A stretch of DNA of 64,000 bases from Lyophyllum atratum (GCA_014905825.1 JACGCN010000022.1:744001-808000), one strand, 5' to 3'. Shown: positions 51,210 through 62,080, counted from the stretch's first letter. Made by a program: numbers and translations. The notes: generated by a model from the sequence alone, not told the origin.

Positions 51210-54200
51210 TCAGTGTCCCTCCCATAAGCCCGAGCCACCAAAGAGCTTGGGAGTCTTTCTAACCCGATTACCACGGCCTAGCGCAACAGGGACTGGCACG
51301 GCAGCCGCACTAACGTCCTCAGCCTCGGCTTCAGAGTCCTCACCATTGCCAGACCTAATTATGTTTCCATCCTCATTCGTTCCAAACCCATCAGCAACAA
51401 CCGTTCCATCCGTGGTGACAAAGTCGAGAACAACGTCAAGCGGAACATCACTGCTATCCTCGAAAGGGTCTGCTGAAAACGGAGCTTCGTCAGCATCTGC
51501 AACAGGAGCCAGGCTCTCGTCATCGTCATCATCGATTGCCTCCAATTCTGCGATAAAGTCACGGTCGGTTTTGGACAGGTTTCGCAAGGCCGCGAGAGCT
51601 TGTGGTGACGTCAAGCTAGCATGCGAGAGATTGAAATCACCAATGCGACATCTTTCGAAGGCCTGGGAGCAAAAATGGGCAGTGTATCGATAGAGACGCG
51701 GTTGGAGAACTTACCTTCGAGATAAGTTGCTTGTCAGAAAGCTCGTTGATAGCATTTACAATCCATGAGACAGTCCTGTCCCGCAGCGTAGGAACAGAGG
51801 TGTCGAGCCTGATAGGCTGCGGTGGTTTCGCAGACATTTGGGCGGTGACCTCCTGCACGACGTCCCGATGCGCTGACCGCTTGATGCTTAATTTGAGAAC
51901 GCGCTGAAAACCGACGTCGAGAGGCTGCCAGGCACTTGTACAGCCTCCAGGAACAAAGATGATGATGATGTTCGCGTGGTGCTGCTTCATCCATGTACGG
52001 AACTCCAGGGACTTATGTACTGACCAGCAGTCTATCAGCCAAATCGAGCGCTGCTCCGGTGGCAGCCCAAGGTCCTTCTTCTTCGACTCGAAGTATGGCG
52101 CGATGATGCTGTTGACCAGATCGCGCATTGTCTCCTGTGTGGACCAGTACGTTGATGTCTTCGAAGGCCGCATGCAGAACCTGAGATCGATGGCTTCCTT
52201 GTACGCCGTACAAGAAGGACTTGGAAGAGAGCGAGATGTGCCCCCGTGATAGATAGCCTGCATCGGAAGGAGCTCGCCACTTGCAGAAATGGATGGGACC
52301 AAGGTGAATGCGCGCTTCTCTTCCTGTCCCACAGTCTTGACCTGTTTGGCACCCTGCTGGTTCCACGTCGTTTTGGCCCCATGCTGATACAAAGTCTGGG
52401 TTTGGTCGGTGTTAACGCGAAGTTCAGCTGGGATTGCATGGTCACGGATGACATATGCTTCACGAAGGAATGCCTTCATGAGGACTTCGTCCAGGTTGTC
52501 AGGAAGCTTCTGCGCAGCTTTGGTCGCACGACGTTCGCTCCAACCCATTTTACGCAGGAATTTCCGAACAAAAGAGTCCGAGCATTTGAAGCGAGTGCCG
52601 TCTGCGCGAACATGTGTAAATAGGTCTGGCGCTAGTTTATCGATAATGGCGACAATGACCCCGCGAATTGTTATGAGTGTGAGGGGGACGCTGGCCTCGC
52701 GAAGAAGTGTAAGTTCTGCCTCGATTTTCTTCTTCACGTCAGGGTACGCATCCTGGAGACATATGAGCTTCGTTATCATCACTGAGAATTGACTGTACGC
52801 ACCAAAACTCCAAATCGAGTTTGTTCACCACCAGGGGCATTTCCTCTCCTTACGCGCTCAAGGATAGACGCCCTCCACTGATAGATCCCTTCCGCTTTTG
52901 CTTCTTGATCAATCCATCGACCAACAACTTGCTCGGTAAGTTTTGCAAAGCATTTTGGGTTGAGGCGTTGAGCTTCACGGAGAATGAGACGCGGGCTCCA
53001 TGGCTTTCCAGCACGGCGGGTAGCCACTTGGATCTGGTCCCAGATGGCTGGCTGAAACCAGTTCGTCAGTAAGGCAGGAGTGTGTTCCTTCACGCGCTTT
53101 CGGCCGCAAGGTTTTTTCTTCTTTTGCTGGTCTTCCTTGAACTGGCGGCGTGGTCTCGAATTTTCGGCTACTTCACGGGCAGCAGATTGTTCATTGTTGT
53201 CATCGAAATCCTCGAGAGAAGGATGCGAACGTTTCTACAGATAAGATTGCTGATGTCATTCTCGGCGCCAGACTGGGACTTGTGGAACTCACACGCTTCA
53301 GTCCTGGAACCCAACCATTGGCAATCTTCTCCTCCCTTTCCCGCTCACGATGTTTCTGCTGACGAAGGCGCTCCTGCTCTCGTCGCTTGTGTACCCTGTC
53401 CTGCCGCTCTCTCTCCTCTCTCTGCTGCCGCTTCTCTTGATCAAGACGAAGCTTTTCGAAGTCCCCCTGAACACGTTCTTCCTTTTCCTCCGGTGTCTCG
53501 ACGTGCCAGAACGAGGTAAGTGATCTATGCTTGACCTTTTTCGAAACTTCATGGCTTGTTGCTCCCTCCAGACTTTCTCCAAACACTCTATCCTTCACGT
53601 TGCGCAGGGAGGTGGAAAGCGGCGGTTCAAGCTTGGCAGTCCCTTTCGCAAGCCTCCCAACTGCAGGGTTCTCCAAATCCACATCATCTAGCACTTCATT
53701 GCTGCTCGAGAGCGAGAGCTTGACGCCGCAGCTAGAAAGGCCGCCCTCGTCATCCTCATTCCCACTATACTCGCTCTCACCACTTCCATCCCCGGGCCAA
53801 GTTTCTTTGTGGTCATCACTCCCATCGTCGAAATCGCTGGATGTTGGACGGTCTACACCATCATCTGATGGTCGAGTATGCGAAGTGAACGTGAAATTGA
53901 TGCTTTGGAGTGCCGCAATCGGCAATGAGGTTGGGTCTTCGGTATCCCATGTGAGTTCTTCTTCTTCTGATGTCTTGTACTGAGCTGCTTCTTTGCTATC
54001 ATTTGCAGGAAGCTGATAACAGGCATTCAGATCCTCAGAGTGTCGACCGAACAAGTGACTCACTCTCGCAAGGATGTGCGCCGCCACCGTGTTAAATTCC
54101 CGCAACCGTTCAGCAGCGACATCGACATTGTTCATGAGGGGACACGACTCGGGGTCAATATGGTGTTCAAGGGCATTATGGGCAAATAGTCCGCAAGCGT

Positions 54201-55233
54201 GGCTATCGAGCTGGTGGCTGGTTAACAGGGTGTCACAGGTGAGTCCGTCGATCCCATGCTCTTTCGACCACCACTCATATGCGTCACGAAGCTCCTTCGG
54301 AATGGGATTGCGGAATGAGTCTCCAAAGCGGTGCATGCCCACCTCCGTGTCGATCACAATTGCGACCCAGTGCGGCGACGATTCCTCTGACCCGAGGTCC
54401 CCAAGGTGACCAACAGTCACCAATGACATCTTCCGCTGGAATAGACGTTTCCCGAGTGAGCGGAGCCATCCGAAGTCGGCTCTTGTCTGGTACGTCACAC
54501 TCCCTGCCTTGAAGCCCTGTAGGACCTTCGTTGTAACCTCGACCCCCTCTACACAGAACTTCGTGGACCAGCTCGCGTGGCTAAGCACCTTCGCCCGAAG
54601 GAGTTCCAGGAGGTCATTCAATTGCGAATCAGACAGCCAGTTCGTGCCTAGAAACCGCCACAATGTATGTATCCGTTCACCATCAGAAAGGCCGGACGGC
54701 TTTATCACGTTCCAAGGTATGTCATTCAGCAGAAGACTTGTTTCCTCCGCTAAATCCCGCCGCTCTGCTGACCTATTCTGACGTGTCTGCTTGAAGACCC
54801 AATCTTTACATGTAGCCCATCGTTTGACGTGGTCTCGAACATCAAGGATCTCATTCCAGTACGTCACTGTCCAAAGCGGGAATGATGTGGACACGCTGTC
54901 GTGAAGGTGAGCGTACCGAACAGATGTAAACCCATCAAGCCATGCCTGACGGCTAGATTCGACTAGCCTCCGGATTGTTCGGCGGTCGGGGATACGAAGG
55001 CGGCGGAGGCGCATGATGTTAGTCCCTGTCATCGGGGTCGATGGTTCCTTGCTAAAGAAGATGCCGAGGTTGGATGGTGGACCAGTGTCAGGGCTAGCAG
55101 TCGGGATGGGGAGGGAGAATTCGGACATGGCTGTCAAAGACATGGTGGAAGGGGGAAGGATCTTCGCGTAGATATCATGAGGAATTTTGAATTCAACTTT
55201 TGCATCGTGCTCGAGTACTTCAATGGAAGCCAT
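51210..55233 (-). CDS. Ulp1-like protease / DDE transposase fusion protein (1,287 aa)
   Basis: Exons 55233-53293, 53234-52803, 52752-51715 and 51662-51210 have lengths divisible by three. They are separated by 58-, 50- and 52-base introns with GTGAGT, GTGCGT and GTAAGT donors and TAG, CAG and CAG acceptors. Residues about 195-360 form a C48 (Ulp1/SENP) protease: NWLSDSQLNDLL entry motif, His288 (PHWVAIVID), Asp305 (FGDS), Gln341 (SHQLDS), Cys347 (HACGLFAHNAL). An acidic linker and a long basic coiled coil (about 560-640, EEKEERVQGDFEKLRLDQEK) follow. The C-terminal half has a helix-turn-helix-like region (GKPWSPRLILREAQRLN; FVRKFLRKMGW) and a DDE_1 core: RVNTDQTQ, SIWLIDCWSVHKS, and GGCTSAWQPLDVGFQ. 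It ends GGSGLWEGH. All catalytic residues of both enzymes are present. The protease may cleave SUMO/ubiquitin-like conjugates or process the fusion; this is inference. Confidence 0.85.
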
Positions 55234-55539
55234 TGTCGTCAGGTAGAGACAGACACACAGAAGGAGGTTTTGCTTGAATTTTTAATGCAACATCAGCCGA
55301 CTCGAGGATATTTTTAGGACACCGAGGGCCACGTGTATCTCAGGTGCCCAACGCTTAGTCAACATGAGGGCGCTTTTGGGCGCACTTGGACAAAATCCGC
55401 CCCTCAAACAATGACATCATATGTTGATCCAACTGTCGGTCATTCTCCAACTTCGGTAATCCTACCTCGGAAACCCTGATAATTAGACATTCATGTAATT
55501 GGCTATAAGTACTAGGCTTCTAGCCCTTGCGCAAAAAGT

Positions 55540-55642
55540 GTGAACACCTGTCCAAAAATGAACACTTTTGACCTTGTCACGGATCACTCCTACTGGTGAA
55601 CAGTTGGCCCAGTGAACACTATAGGTCACGCGTCACACCCTG
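55540..55642. promoter_or_regulatory. Right sub-terminal TGAACACT motif cluster
   Basis: GTGAACAC or TGAACACT variants occur near 55541, 55559, 55597, 55613 and 55641. They mirror the left end. Confidence 0.5.
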
Positions 55643-55667
55643 TGAACACTCGGTCGAAATACTACAG
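55643..55667 (-). repeat. Right terminal inverted repeat of the Ulp1-DDE transposon
   Basis: The minus strand begins CTGTAGTATTTCGACC next to TA. One mismatch to the left repeat. Confidence 0.9.
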
Positions 55668-55675
55668 TAACCAAT

Positions 55676-55790
55676 AATTCGCGAACCCATCTTCTGATGA
55701 GATCAAACAGGGTTCGCGAACGTTCCTCTGATCACAAGGACGACCCTTAGAGGGAGGGTTCGCGAATAGGTTCGCGAACCCTCCTTTCCC
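55676..55790. repeat. Four TTCGCGAA palindromes
   Basis: TTCGCGAA occurs near 55679, 55713, 55759 and 55773, each next to a run of G or C (GGGTTCGCGAA or TTCGCGAACCC), in both orientations. They follow directly after the transposon's right target duplication. Confidence 0.85.
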
Positions 55791-55794
55791 CACC

Positions 55795-55902
55795 TCGTTT
55801 CGGTTGCTCCCGCCAGCCGCACCGCGCCCTCCACGTGCACCGCCACTGTTTCGGTTGCTCCCGCCAGCCGCACCGCCCCCCCCACGTGCACCGCCACTTG
55901 AT
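55795..55902. repeat. 51-bp minisatellite, two units
   Basis: The unit CGGTTGCTCCCGCCAGCCGC begins at 55801 and again at 55852. GC-rich. Confidence 0.9.
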
Positions 55903-56470
55903 AGGCCCCGCTCGTCGTCTGGTACAGCAATCAAAATCGTTCCCTTTTCGGTCATCGCTTACCACTACCCGAAATCCTCCTCCCCCTCCGGTTCCGCTCC
56001 GCTCGTCGTCTGGGACAGCGATCAAATCGTTCCTTTTTCGGTCGTCGCTTACCACTACCCGAAATCCTCCTCCTCCTCCGGGTTCCCCTGCGCTCGGGGC
56101 GGCTTCCACCCTCGATACAGCACTCCATGCCTCTACACGCCCAGCTACGCAATGGGCCCAGGTCGTCGACCGGTACACCTCCGGTTCCGCTCCGCTCGTC
56201 GTCTGGGACAGCGATCAAATCGTTCCTTTTTTGGTCGTCGCTTACCCTACCCGAAACCCTCCTCCTCCTCCGGGTTCCCCTGCGCTCGGGGCGGCTTCCC
56301 CCCTCGATACAGCACTCCGCGCCTCTACATGCCCAGCTACGCAATGGGCCCAGGTCGTCGACCGGTACAGCGAGCAAAACATTCCGTTTTCGGGGACCGC
56401 TTACCACCTACCCGGTTTCCTCCTCCTCCTCTGGTCCCTCCGCATTCGGGGCGGCCTCCACCCTCAATCG
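55903..56470. repeat. Complex tandem repeat array
   Basis: A block starting GCTCGTCGTCTGG then ACAGCGATCAAA and ending ACTACCCGAAATCCTCC recurs at about 55907, 55997 and 56195, and a weaker one at about 56367. A larger unit of about 190 bp (GGTTCCCCTGCGCTCGGGGC to GTCGTCGACCGGTACA) recurs at about 56080 and 56270. Plus-strand frames stay open for over 200 codons because of composition, but no protein family is recognised. Confidence 0.85.
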
Positions 56471-56891
56471 AGCATCCTACGTTGCGATACGACTATGGCA
56501 TACATATCTAGGTGTGCTATGCCAATTTCTTCGTCGATCCATGGCTTGGATCCTGCTTTGGCCGGCCTACCGGGTACTACTGCACGCACTTGGTATCCTG
56601 TACCCAGCCACTCACTTACATATAGATATCTTATAAAGTCTATAATCATGTTATTACTGTTCCCTGTGTCGTCTCTCCCCTCCATAGTCTATTTTATGTT
56701 GCCTAATCCCAATCCGACAGATTTTGCACTCGAGCAATTTTTTCTAAGTCGTTATCAGCAACCTGATAAGATAAGATGTTCAGGCTGATATTCCTTGTGA
56801 GGGGTACCATCAACATTTACGAATCCAATCATATCAAGTACGCCCAAGGCATGTATATTTCCAAGTATCTACTAACAGATATTATCTACAG

Positions 56892-59165
56892 CTACTTCTT
56901 GGGCTTCTTGGACTTACTCCCAGAGGCCGCTGCTTTCTTTCGCTTTGCGGGAACGGTGGACTCAGGGTCAGGCACGGCAGCGGCAGCGGATCTATGGGAG
57001 TTCGCCCACGGCTGTTCGATGACCTCACCATCAGGATGGCGTACCGGAACGCGCTCGCGACGCCCGGTTACCTTCTCCTTCTCCTTTCGTACCTCCTCCA
57101 ACGCCTTGGCCTTCTCCTTGTTGGCCTGTCGTGTCGCCTTGGCCTTCTCAGCGCGTGTGAGTTCTGGAGGCTTGTCGGTTGGCTGGTTAACCACGAGGGG
57201 TTCGGAGATTGTCGCGCCGGCTAATAGATAGTCTTGATCTTGATCAGACACCTGACCTTTTTTCCCGCGTGCCGGTGCCTTCTTTTTTGATTTGGTATGT
57301 TTCACTGCTGCTGGCTTGGGTGGCGGGGGAGGGATAGGGGGAGGAGCAGGGGGAGGAGGGGGAGGGGGAGGGGGAGGAGGAGGGGGAGGAGGAGGGATCG
57401 AAGGTTGGGAAGAGGCCAGGGATTCCGGGATTGCGCTGTCGAGTGGTGGGATGGGGGGAGGAATCAGAGGCTGTGTTCGGAACTGCGGATCAAGGAACCC
57501 TTCATCTGCATCATGATCATCATGACGCGCGTCTTCAGCTGGAAGGCCCATGCGTCGAAATGCATGCTCGATCGGGGAGCTAGGCCCGCCTGGAGCATTT
57601 GGGAACATAGTCGGCACAGACGGGGGGGGAGGCAGAGGTACGAACGGTTGAGAGGGAGGGGGAGGGGGAGGCACAGACGGAGGAGGGGGAGACATGTGTG
57701 GAGGAGGCGTCGGGGATGCGCGGGCGACTGGGTGCGTTGGTTGAGGGGGAGGCAGAGGCAAAGATGGAGGAGGGGGAGGCGTGTGTGGAGGAGGCGTCGG
57801 GGACGCGCGGGCGACCAGGTGCGTCGGTTCAGGCCCGAAGTCTTCTTCCTCATCGTCATCTGATCTTGATCCATCAGACCCTTTGCTGCCGTCGCTGTCA
57901 TGGGTTTTGTCGTCGTCCGAGGGTGGCTCTATGCTATCCATTCGGTAGGGCACATCCACCACAACTTGTGAGTCTAACTCTGTATCTACGCGTGGTATAC
58001 CAACCGTTACATCATAGGCCTTGGATTTGCCCACTGGTTGCATGCCTTTATGGGGTAAGGCGCGCTCGAGACGAACTTCTGGGGCTTAAGTTACGGTCAG
58101 CGCTATGGACTCACACCAAGCTAGAGTAGGGATACATACGGAAGCAATTCGACACATGTTTACCAAAGGGATCTTGTACGTTCTCGTCAAACGCTAAGTA
58201 CGAGTCTTGAAAGTCATTTCCAACTTCCGAGGTACGCCCATAGTAGAACCTGGAAAGAGATTAGAAGTTGACAATGGTCTGACAGAGTAATGAGCACATA
58301 CGACTCCATAAAGATTGTCCCATGCACGTCAGGATTAGGACCACCAGCCGAAACAAAAAAGACCCATCCTGTCGCGTCTGCCAGGGGCCGCATCGCAGCG
58401 GCGAGCATTGCAGGAAGTGATTTGATTGCCCTGTGTTTTGAAGGATGTCGTGAGTTCAGTGAGCAGTAATAAATCCTCAACGACGTACTCGTGGTACTGA
58501 GACGGTGTTCTCGCAGCGCCAGCCTCTTCATCGTTCTCTATCTTCTTCAGCGTCTCAACCTCGGCCTGCCTCTGCCCCCTCAGCTCCTCTGCCTTCGCGT
58601 CAACCTCGGCGTGTATCTCTGGCGGCTCCTGGTCCAAGAATTTCACGACTACCTTACGACGGATACCCATCACTGTGTCTTCCTCGGTAGCGGTTTTCAT
58701 GGCCTCCTCGACGGCGGCCGCTATCTTCTTCTTATCACCAAAATACTTTTGGTAGACCTCTACACGCTGGAGAGTTCGCTTTCGAGGCTGATTTTTCTTC
58801 ACCACCTGCATGAGCTGTTTGAAGTCGGATGCCGTTGACCGCGTCTCCTTCCCTACAGAGCGCATCATCCACGCGCGTAATTGCTGCATCGCAGTCAGTC
58901 TCGTATACCGAAATAGGTTAGTCACACGTACATTCCTGCGCTTTTTGACCGCCTTGTTGACTTTTTGCTTTTGATCTGCATCTAGCTCGCCTTTGTCGAT
59001 ATCGGGGAAGACCCGCCCTTCCTCAGGCCACTCCTGGAACCAGTCCTCGATAAGAGATGTAAAAAAGCGCGAGACTCGGTCGCGTCGCCTGGACTCGTGA
59101 TATGCAGGTAGCTTAGACTGCAGCCAGGCAAGTTCTTCATCAGTAGTCCAGCGTTGACCACCCAT
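56892..59165 (-). CDS. Proline-rich, lysine-tailed protein of a transposon-associated agaric family
   Basis: Exon 1 starts MGGQRWTTDEELAWLQSKLP at 59165, a SANT/Myb-like opening followed by charged helices (KKRRNVRVTNLFRYTRLTAM, KRTLQRVEVYQKYFGDKKKI). Three short exons then give IKSLPAMLAAAMRPLADATG, WVFFVSAGGPNPDVHGTIF and FYYGRTSEVGNDFQDSYLAF. The last exon is long and disordered, with repeated TPPPHTPPPPPS-type units, a poly-proline run, a Glu/Lys coiled coil (ELTRAEKAKATRQANKEKAK) and a basic tail ending KSKKPKK (likely nuclear). I know similar proteins as numerous agaric hypothetical proteins near large transposons; no function is established. It lies head to head with the viroplasmin-domain gene, 270 bases apart. 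Confidence 0.75.
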
Positions 59166-59435
59166 AGAAGCGACACTGAAGGTGAGGGATTAACCATATC
59201 GATCTATTTCTCATATTGACATACTCCTCCTTCCTCTCGGTCCTCCCTCACATTCCGATTCCCGAATTTCATAACAATGTCCCATGATGCTCCTCTGACA
59301 CATGGTAAGGAAGGAGGCACCTGAACGCTCAAGCACGACCACACCTCGGTAAACTCCATTCCAATAAGATAAGTAGCCACCTCATTTGATCGATGTTAAG
59401 TGAAACCCAGATCACCATCTACTCTCTCTTTCGAC

Positions 59436-60404
59436 ATGACCGACGACAAAGGAAAGCAGGCAGTTGGTGGACGGAGGCCTTGCGCCTCGTGTTCAGGAAC
59501 TGCTGAAGCCCTCCGCGTCCTCGCCATGGCATTACGGACCGCTCAAGATGGTATGTCTGTCAGTGTTGTTCTAGCTACGTCGTTCCTAACCGTTCATGTG
59601 CAGCTCTTGTTCATATTCGCGTGCCCATCCCCAACGGTATGTACTTGGATCTCATACTTGCTACTCACTGCTTACCGTTTATTTTCAGAGGTCGCCCTCG
59701 CAATGGGGTATAGCGCTGTCCCGCAAGCAGATCTGCCTCAGCAACTTCGAGATATGTGTGCCCGCATGGGCTATCTCGTTCTGGAACGTACGTCTGATCA
59801 TCACACCTCAAAATAGGTTAATGCTTAAATTCAAATTCTATTTTTAAACAGAAGATCCAATTCGCGTGCCGGATCTCGCTGATCCGGACTTCCACTCGGA
59901 TGCGATCTCCGTTGCGAGCAGCACCCTGAGCGATTGGACGCAAACACCCACTCCCTCCGAGTTAGGCGGTAAGTAACCCCTATCCCTTCATGTGCACCGC
60001 ATGTCTAATATACCTACCATCAGACCCCGTCCCCCCGCCTGCAGTCACCACCACGAGTGCTCAGCCTGAGGCGGAAGGTCCTGCCGATGATCGCTGGTAT
60101 GCCGTGATTTCTGGCCGAAATCCCGGAGTGCATCGCGGATCGTATGTATATCCTCGTCTCATGATTGGATCGCACCCTAATCAAACTCGTTAGGCAAAAT
60201 CTCGCGGGCAACGCAACAGGTGTCCCAGGTGGGTTTGCCCAACGCTATGCGACGCACGCGAAGGCACAGGCAGCGTACGACGAGGCTCTTGCCCTTGGCA
60301 AGGTGTACAAGATCACCTTCGATGTGGGAAGGGACCAGCTTCACCCTCCCGGCCCTTCCGGTCCTCCTCCACCCCCCCCTGCCGCTGGGGCCGCTGCAGC
60401 TTGA
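59436..60404 (+). CDS. Small protein with viroplasmin / RNase H1 N-terminal-type domain
   Basis: About six short exons. The start MTDDKGKQAVGGRRPCASCS at 59436 is followed by a leucine-rich part (ALAMGYSAVPQADLPQQLRD, MCARMGYLVLE), a Ser/Pro linker, then RWYAVISGRNPGVHRGS spliced to QNLAGNATGVPGGFAQRYAT and HAKAQAAYDEALALGKVYKI. That two-part W-Y-A-V-x-x-G-R-x-P-G-V ... G-x-x-F/A-x-x-Y-x-x-x-x-x-A pattern is the caulimovirus-VI/RNase H1 N-terminal fold (PF01693), which binds RNA-DNA hybrid or dsRNA in RNase H1. No RNase H catalytic domain follows; the protein ends in a Pro/Ala tail at 60404. In agarics this domain is common in element-borne proteins. Role inferred as nucleic-acid binding. Confidence 0.75.
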
Positions 60405-60512
60405 ATCATATCTCCCTCACTGTGTATGTATGTAGACGTACATACATCTTCGCCGTTTGTAGCCTGCTGTGCACAGCAATAGACGCCGTTCCCTTCATCG
60501 CGGTGTTGAATT

Positions 60513-61700
60513 CTAAGTTGTACTGAAGCTAGTATACACCTCGTGCATACCCATACAGTACCATTCGTGATGGGACTCGTCATCTGACACATAGCCGCCC
60601 TGGACTTCGTCGCCGTTGTCGTTGTTCTCGCCCTCGTCATTGTCCTTGTCATTGTCGTTCCCCTCGTCCTCGTCCTCATCTTCGTCCTCGTCCTCGTCTT
60701 CGTCGTTGTTGTCGTCGTCGTTCTCGTTCTCGTCCTCCCCTTCGTCACCACTATCGGTTTCACCACCATCAGTTTCGACAGCGCTGTCTGATTCAGCGTA
60801 TACCACTGTGCAGAGGCTTGGGAGAATCGAGGTCTTGAGTTCCAGAATGGTGATGCCTTTGACGAGGATCTCCACCAATTCAATCTGGATCCGCCACAAC
60901 TCTCGTATTTTCCACATCTCCAGGGGTAAGTCTCCATCCATGAAGTGTAGTCGGCTGAGCATGCGGCGTCCTCGCGCCGCGTGATTATGCAGTTGTGCTC
61001 GCCAAACTTCCACACGGCGCTCCTCCACTGCCAGGTTGAACGACTTATCCAGCCCAATGCTCCAGTACGTGACACCTCCCCATCCGTTAGCCCAGTTCAA
61101 AACTGCTGTATGTAATTTCAGGAGGACATCAAGCTCAAGGTATTGCGTCGGGTAAGGCTTCTTTCCATCATAGTCAACCAGGTTGTTGATCATGTTACCC
61201 AGTAGTGCTTCCGGGTGAATGGACTTGGTGCGGTGGAAGTCCGACGGGAGGGAGTGGGGGGGATTATGGGTCTCGATGTCGAGCTCGGCCGCTGCTGTAT
61301 CCGTGGTGTGCGGCCCGTCTTCGACAGCGATATCTTGTGTCAAGAGTTCATAAGTGGAAGAGTCGGTGGAGGACTCTTCAGACGAGTCGGGAAGGGGGGA
61401 CATAAGCTCAGATACTGGGACGGGTTCTGTGGGGGGAGGGAGCATGGTCGATTCAGAAATCTGTACGCTAGGTTCGGTACTGGCAATTGTGGATGGTGCA
61501 GCATCCTTCTGTGATTTTAGCTCACGACGACGACGCTGTCGCTCCCGGTTCTTTTCTTTCACCTCTGGATGCCTACGAATATCGAGTTAATTAAATGAAT
61601 AATAACGAGAATACGGTACATACTTTTGATAATAGCGCTGATACTTGGTCAAGCCGTCTTTTCCTTTCTTCAGTGTCGCCTTGGTGTTACTCGTAGTCAT
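60513..61700 (-). CDS. Acidic-tailed protein with basic N-terminus, transposon-associated type
   Basis: Exon 1, MTTSNTKATLKKGKDGLTKY then QRYYQK (from 61700), is joined by a 51-base intron (61573-61623) to HPEVKEKNRERQRRRRELK. This highly basic region is typical of element-borne agaric proteins that open with HPE..REKNR-type motifs. The middle contains GNMINNLVDYDGKKPYPTQY, then LELDVLLKLHTAVLNWANGW and RGRRMLSRLHFMDGDLPLEM. The C-terminal third is a low-complexity acidic stretch of Asp, Glu and Asn (codons GAC/GAG/GAT, 60616-60760), ending YTSFSTT at 60513. No enzyme motif is seen. A nuclear, histone- or DNA-binding role is possible but only inferred. It is convergent with the viroplasmin-domain gene and divergent from the TET/JBP gene. 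Confidence 0.7.
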
Positions 61701-62080
61701 ATTTGGACTTTGAATTTCCCACTTCTAAGTTTACCGACGTGCAACCGGCGTGTGAAAAGGTGGTGAAAGGTGGTGTTCGAATGTTTCCGACTTAAATGTA
61801 CGCAACACTACCAGTATGTACTATTCTTGCGGTTGTGTACCGTGATTTCCAACCAATCTAAGGAGCATTTCCTTGTACGCCACGCCCACATGCTAAGTTG
61901 GAAACGCAGGAAGGTCAGCAACCACACGCATCAGCAACCTTAATTTTCTAATTTGCCGAGACATCAATCTCGATTTCGATGATCTCACCCATATGGTTGC
62001 ACACACACGGTGAGCAACCTCGTTCTTTAAATTTGATTCTTTAGTCTCCCACCTTTTCCTCCCACCTTTCCTGACAAAAA
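61701..62080. promoter_or_regulatory. Bidirectional promoter region between acidic-protein and TET/JBP genes
   Basis: 380 bases separate the two divergent start codons. No regulatory motif can be named from the sequence alone. Confidence 0.4.

Larger units (their letters stand above)
51024..55667 (-). mobile_element. Complete pogo/Tigger-like DNA transposon with Ulp1-DDE gene, 4,644 bp
   Basis: A 25-bp terminal inverted repeat, CTGTAGT then G or A, then TTTCGACCGAGTGTTCA, lies at 51024-51048 and, inverted, at 55643-55667 (24 of 25 identical). TA dinucleotides flank it at 51022-51023 and 55668-55669, the target duplication expected of the Tc1/mariner-pogo superfamily. The interior holds one four-exon gene on the minus strand. 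Sub-terminal GTGAACACT motifs are clustered at both ends. The element looks complete and intact, hence possibly recent. Confidence 0.9.

Noticed and set aside
55804..56788. Two overlapping plus-strand frames of 235 and 317 codons
   Set aside because: They are open only because of the GC-rich tandem repeat. The repeat units differ in length by non-multiples of three, so the frames are not conserved between units.
60616..60984. Ser-rich 122-codon plus-strand frame
   Set aside because: Antisense shadow of the acidic Asp/Glu run in the minus-strand gene.
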